From assembly GCA_021827445.1 (NCBI GenBank), contig JAKAVW010000027.1:1-17406 (forward strand): a stretch of DNA of 17,406 bases, given 5' to 3'. This DNA is from Pseudomonadota bacterium. GTDB taxonomy: Bacteria; Pseudomonadota; Gammaproteobacteria; Acidithiobacillales; Acidithiobacillaceae. Below are positions 14,223-17,406 of the stretch, piece by piece. The translations under genes were made by a program, and so were the position numbers. The notes beneath the pieces were generated by a model. It did not search any database. It had not been told where the DNA came from and saw nothing but the letters and a program-made list of their open reading frames with translations. The first letter of the stretch is position 1; each line of letters starts with the position of its first letter.

Positions 14223-15953
14223 ATGGACATGCAATATTCAGAACTCGACGTTGATATAGTTGTTGTCGGTGGGGGAACCGCCGGACCAATGGCTGCAATT
14301 AGAGCCAAGGAAGAAAACCCACATTTAAATGTTATGTTAATTGAAAAAGCCAATGTAAAGCGCAGCGGAGCCATATCCATGGGTATGGACGGTCTAAATA
14401 ATGCAGTTATTCCAGGCCATGCTACTCCTGAGCAATATGTGAGAGAAATTACTATAGCCAATGATGGAATTGTGAACCAGCAGGCAATACTAGCATATGC
14501 AGAAAATAGCTTTCAAATGATTCAGCGACTTGATAAATGGGGGGTAAAATTTGAAAAAGACGAGACTGGAGAGTTTGCAGTAAAAAAAGTGCATCATCTC
14601 GGCAATTATGTGCTTCCGATGCCAGAAGGACATAATGTAAAAAAAATCCTGTATCGACTACTTAGGAAACATAGAGTTGAAGTCACGAATCGATATAAAG
14701 TAACTCGCGTTACCGTCGGGGCTGAGCATAGGGTTTCGGGAGTCGTGGCGGTCGACACAAGAACAGCGGAAATCGCTCACATTAAAGCTAAAGCCGTTAT
14801 CATTTGTACAGGTGCTGCCGGACGCCTTGGCCTTCCTTCTTCTGGTTATCTTTTCGGAACATATGAAAATCCCACTAATGCGGGTGACGGCTACGCCATG
14901 GCATTTCATGCCGGCGCAGAACTATCGGGCATTGAGTGCTTTCAAATTAATCCATTGATTAAGGATTACAATGGCCCGGCTTGCGCATATGTAACCGGAC
15001 CAATGGGTGGTTATACCGCCAATGCTCAAGGCGAGCGATTTATAGAATGTGACTACTGGAGTGGCCAAATGATGCTCGAGTTTTTTAAAGAGCTAGAAGG
15101 GGGGAACGGCCCAGTTTTTCTAAAAGTAAACCATTTGGCAGAAGAAACCATTTCGACAATAGAAAATATTTTACACACCAATGAACGTCCAAGCCGAGGC
15201 CGTTTTCACGCGGGCAGAGGAACCGATTACCGACAGGATATGATTGAAATGCATATTTCTGAAATTGGTCTGTGCAGTGGCCATAGCGCATCAGGTATAT
15301 GGGTCAATGAACGAGCTGAGACATCCATTCCCGGACTTTATGCCGCTGGGGATGTTGCGTGCGTACCTCATAACTACATGTTAGGGGCTTTTGTGTACGG
15401 CGAAATCGCAGGGCTAGAGGCTGTAAAGTATTGTGTGAACATGGATCAGGATATTACCGACAGCGATTACATAATACAAGAATGTGAAAGAATACTCAGA
15501 CCATTAAAACGAACAGAAGGCATTACACCTTATCAGATGGAATATAAAATAAGAAGAATAGTTAACGATTATCTTCAGCCTCCTAAAGTGACAAATAAAA
15601 TGGAGATTGGGCTACGGCGTTTTTCAGAAATTCGTTATGATTTAGATAATCTCTGGGCAGACTGCCCACATAATCTTCTAAGGGCTTTGGAAGTTCATGA
15701 CATTCTCGATTGTGCAGAAATGGCAGCGGTATCATCTCTGTACAGGACTGAAAGCCGATGGGGTTTGTATCATTATCGGGTCGATTATCCGCAAAAGGAT
15801 GCTAGTTGGGATTGCCATGTTCAGCTATATAGGAATACTGAGGGGAAAATGGCATGCAAAAAAATGCCTTGGGAACCATATATATTTGAACCAAACCCCA
15901 ACGAGGTGCGAGCCTATGAACAATTACGTATTATAACAAAAGAGATGGTTTAA
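14223..15953 (+). CDS. FAD-dependent oxidoreductase related to adenylylsulfate reductase AprA
   Basis: This 576-residue protein starts at the ATG at 14223 behind AAGGA. The FAD motif GGGTAG (16-21) is followed by RSGAISMGMDGLN, close to AprA's RSGAVAQGLSAIN. Other parallels are AKAVIICTGAAGR, GPVFLKVNHLAEE, GHSASGIW with His354, the FAD-binding GLYAAGDVA and a C-terminal YRTESRWGLYHYRVDYP like AprA's FRKETRWPGYYYRTDYP. It belongs to the fumarate reductase/AprA superfamily and is shorter than AprA (~640). In a by-eye alignment, the AprA substrate arginine (Arg265 of Archaeoglobus, from memory) falls on Leu245, so APS may not be the substrate. With the ferredoxin gene 21 bases downstream it likely forms a two-subunit cytosolic enzyme. 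Substrate unknown. Confidence 0.85.
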   Translation: MDMQYSELDVDIVVVGGGTAGPMAAIRAKEENPHLNVMLIEKANVKRSGAISMGMDGLNNAVIPGHATPEQYVREITIANDGIVNQQAILAYAENSFQMIQRLDKWGVKFEKDETGEFAVKKVHHLGNYVLPMPEGHNVKKILYRLLRKHRVEVTNRYKVTRVTVGAEHRVSGVVAVDTRTAEIAHIKAKAVIICTGAAGRLGLPSSGYLFGTYENPTNAGDGYAMAFHAGAELSGIECFQINPLIKDYNGPACAYVTGPMGGYTANAQGERFIECDYWSGQMMLEFFKELEGGNGPVFLKVNHLAEETISTIENILHTNERPSRGRFHAGRGTDYRQDMIEMHISEIGLCSGHSASGIWVNERAETSIPGLYAAGDVACVPHNYMLGAFVYGEIAGLEAVKYCVNMDQDITDSDYIIQECERILRPLKRTEGITPYQMEYKIRRIVNDYLQPPKVTNKMEIGLRRFSEIRYDLDNLWADCPHNLLRALEVHDILDCAEMAAVSSLYRTESRWGLYHYRVDYPQKDASWDCHVQLYRNTEGKMACKKMPWEPYIFEPNPNEVRAYEQLRIITKEMV

Positions 15954-15974
15954 ATCATTACTGGGGGTATTATA

Positions 15975-16208
15975 ATGGCTACAGCGTCAATGTCTGTAAA
16001 AGTCCCGGTGTCCGTCGATGCTGATAAATGCATTGCGTCCAAAGGGTGTAAAGTATGTGTTGATGTATGTCCTCTTGATGTTCTTGTTATTGACATGAAG
16101 AATGGTGTCGCTCTCATGCAGTATGATGAATGTTGGTATTGTACGCCTTGTGAAGTGGATTGCCCAACTCACGCATTAACAGTTGAAATCCCGTACCTTG
16201 TCAAGTAA
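15975..16208 (+). CDS. AprB-like ferredoxin with two [4Fe-4S] clusters
   Basis: This 77-residue protein starts at the ATG at 15975, 8 bases after a GGGGG ribosome-binding site. Eight cysteines lie in two groups: Cys19-x5-Cys25-x2-Cys28-x3-Cys32-Pro and Cys53-x2-Cys56-x2-Cys59-x3-Cys63-Pro, enough for two [4Fe-4S] clusters. The second group reads CWYCTPCEVDCP, matching AprB (CWECYSCVKMCP) including the Trp thought to relay electrons from FAD. AprB is about 150 residues, and its long C-terminal tail, which clasps AprA, is missing here. It should carry electrons to or from the flavoprotein. No membrane electron partner (QmoABC, AprM) is visible in the window. Confidence 0.88.
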   Translation: MATASMSVKVPVSVDADKCIASKGCKVCVDVCPLDVLVIDMKNGVALMQYDECWYCTPCEVDCPTHALTVEIPYLVK

Positions 16209-16233
16209 ATCAGCATATTAAAATGGGGAACTT

Positions 16234-17160
16234 ATGTCAAATGATAGCAGTGGCTTGAATACAGATCCAGATGTGAGGCGTTTGGTTATACTTAACGCAA
16301 TTGAATCAGACAAGGAAACTGCTATTGAACTGATTCTCGGCGGTTTTCAGGATTCATGCAGCACAGTAAGAGAGGAAGCCGCAAGGGCGATTGCAGACTT
16401 TCCTGGAGTGTACATGTTAGAGCCCTTACTTAGGCTTCTTCTGGATAAGGATGAACATGTAAGAAGAGCAGCCGCGGATACTTTGTCTGAGTGTAATGTA
16501 GCTGAGCTGGGTGACATATATGAGTCGTGGCTGGAGTGTAACGATGATTTTGTAAGGTCTGCTGTATTCAAAGCCCTTAGGCCGCTACGCCTTCCCAATG
16601 TCGCTAAACATGCTTTGAAAGGCGTGAGCGACTCTTCACGAGATGTTCGTTTAGAGTGCGTCGGTGTGCTTGGTTACCTGCAAAATCAGGAATATAGCCA
16701 CTGTTTGTCCGAAGTGGCTGTAAACGACGTTGATCCAGAAGTTAGGCGTGTTGCTGTCGGTGCAATAGGATATTCATCAACTCCCGATACTTTGGCCGCT
16801 GCCCTTCAATGCTTGCAGGACATTGAGTGGCAGGTCAGGGCAGAAGCTGCAGCAACGATAGCGAAACTTGGGGCTGCTGGTACCTGTGATCAGGTGGTCA
16901 AGCTACTGACATCTGAGGCGCAGTGGCAGGTTATTTCTAAGATTTTGGTGGCAATTGGGAGAATACAATGTTTCGATGCTGTATATGACGTAATAAACAT
17001 GCTGAGGCACCCTATGAGCAACGTTCGAAAAGAAGCCGCAATGTGTCTAGGCGAAATCAGGAATCCCGTTGCAATCGAAAGTTTACGCGAAGCCATTTTC
17101 GATAGAGATCCTGATGTTAAGAAAATTGCTGCTTGGGCAATCGCCAAACTTCAGAGGTAA
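16234..17160 (+). CDS. HEAT-repeat (PBS lyase-like) protein
   Basis: This 308-residue protein starts at the ATG at 16234 behind GGGGA, 25 bases after the ferredoxin gene. It is built almost wholly of nine helical repeats of ~31 residues. Each has a helix like VREEAARAIADF, VRRAAADTLSEC, VRRVAVGAIGYS, VRAEAAATIAKL, VRKEAAMCLGEI and VKKIAAWAIAKL. No signal peptide, membrane segment, metal motif or catalytic motif was seen. HEAT/PBS-lyase-like repeats act as protein-binding scaffolds or, in phycobilin lyases, as chromophore-handling proteins. From its place in the operon I infer a scaffold or maturation factor for the flavoprotein/ferredoxin pair. The C-terminus is complete. Confidence 0.85.
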   Translation: MSNDSSGLNTDPDVRRLVILNAIESDKETAIELILGGFQDSCSTVREEAARAIADFPGVYMLEPLLRLLLDKDEHVRRAAADTLSECNVAELGDIYESWLECNDDFVRSAVFKALRPLRLPNVAKHALKGVSDSSRDVRLECVGVLGYLQNQEYSHCLSEVAVNDVDPEVRRVAVGAIGYSSTPDTLAAALQCLQDIEWQVRAEAAATIAKLGAAGTCDQVVKLLTSEAQWQVISKILVAIGRIQCFDAVYDVINMLRHPMSNVRKEAAMCLGEIRNPVAIESLREAIFDRDPDVKKIAAWAIAKLQR

Positions 17161-17290
17161 CTTATATGGATGCCTCCATGTGTGCAAGATGACTTTTGAT
17201 GTCTGGCATTTTGAGGTCGAGTTGCTGTCTTATTAAAATTAGCGTTATAAACAGTGATAATATGCCCTGTTTCTTAGGGGGGTCACGGCA

Positions 17291-17406
17291 TGGTGCGTAT
17301 TCCGGGGCATCGTGGGCAGCCATTACGATTGATCGTGGGCACTTTTGTGGATTTTCCGGAATCGGTGCCCACGATGCCGGAACAGTGTCCCGGTTTCCCC
17401 TTGGCG
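17291..17406. mobile_element. Probable end of an IS21-family insertion sequence (partial)
   Basis: From about 17291 the sequence becomes GC-rich again and carries several copies of a motif like TTCCGG-GCATCGTGGGCA in both orientations, beginning with TG. IS21-family ends are known for multiple subterminal repeats that bind the transposase and for TG...CA tips. No transposase reading frame (istA) is visible before the window ends, and the exact tip is uncertain. The family call comes from the repeat style and from memory of similar ends. Confidence 0.5.
17306..17378. repeat. Subterminal repeats of the IS-like end
   Basis: GGCATCGTGGGCA (17306-17318) and TGCCCACGATGCC (17366-17378) are perfect 13-base inverted copies. 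ATCGTGGGCAC (17332-17342) is a further direct copy and is also inverted to 17365-17375. CCGGAA-type boxes flank the copies at 17299-17305, 17356-17362 and 17377-17382. Confidence 0.8.

Larger units (their letters stand above)
13250..17280. other. AT-rich island (probable horizontal transfer)
   Basis: Composition and codon use change sharply: for example, 25 of 60 bases are G or C at 14521-14580, while the housekeeping genes before 10.6 kb are clearly GC-rich. The codons favour A/T in third positions throughout the four genes. Left of it lie decayed defence genes and right of it an IS-like end. Boundaries are approximate. Confidence 0.6.

Noticed and set aside
17249..17272. AAACAG/CTGTTT hairpin after the HEAT gene as an operon terminator
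   Set aside because: The stem is only six mostly A/T pairs with a 12-base loop, and the T residues are part of the stem. Too weak to call.
1..17406. CRISPR array, tRNA or rRNA genes
   Set aside because: No regularly spaced direct repeats and no tRNA- or rRNA-like stretches were seen on either strand.

Overview
The window looks like a chromosomal segment of a Gram-negative proteobacterium. GC-rich housekeeping genes (proA, birA, coaX, nadK, recN, a GlrK/QseG/GlrR module, a DUF502 protein, galU and a DUF3579 protein) fill the first ~10.6 kb. Gene content and style suggest Acidithiobacillus or a nearby beta/gamma lineage, but this is a guess from recall and no marker gene settles it.

Layout. 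Positions 1-4434 hold a tight co-directional run: the proA 3' end overlaps birA, birA overlaps coaX, and after a short gap nadK overlaps recN. Positions 4612-7992 encode a membrane histidine kinase, a small lipoprotein and a sigma-54-activating response regulator, in the order of enterobacterial glrK-qseG-glrR. Positions 8065-10640 hold a DUF502 membrane protein, galU, a DUF3579 protein and a coupled one-pass membrane protein. 

Positions 10765-13143 are a decayed defence/toxin-antitoxin zone. It contains an intact MazE-like/MazF pair with a palindrome in its leader. On the minus strand there is an intact RhuM-Fic/Doc fusion whose stop overlaps the start of a frameshifted, truncated hsdR (type I restriction) remnant, a possible second hsdR-like scrap, and a broken BrnT/BrnA pair.

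From about 13.25 kb the base composition becomes visibly AT-rich and codon use changes, which suggests horizontally acquired DNA. Four co-directional genes follow with 14-25 nt gaps: a GntR/HutC-type regulator, a flavoprotein related to adenylylsulfate reductase AprA, a short two-cluster AprB-like ferredoxin, and a protein of nine HEAT repeats. They are preceded by a textbook sigma-54 -24/-12 promoter (13407-13423), with an inverted repeat about 110 bp upstream of the expected transcript start where an enhancer-binding protein could sit. I infer that these genes form a sigma-54-dependent redox operon of unknown substrate; this is the best candidate for an undescribed system here. The window ends in a repeat-rich sequence that looks like the end of an IS21-family insertion sequence, so the cluster may continue beyond it or be cut by it.
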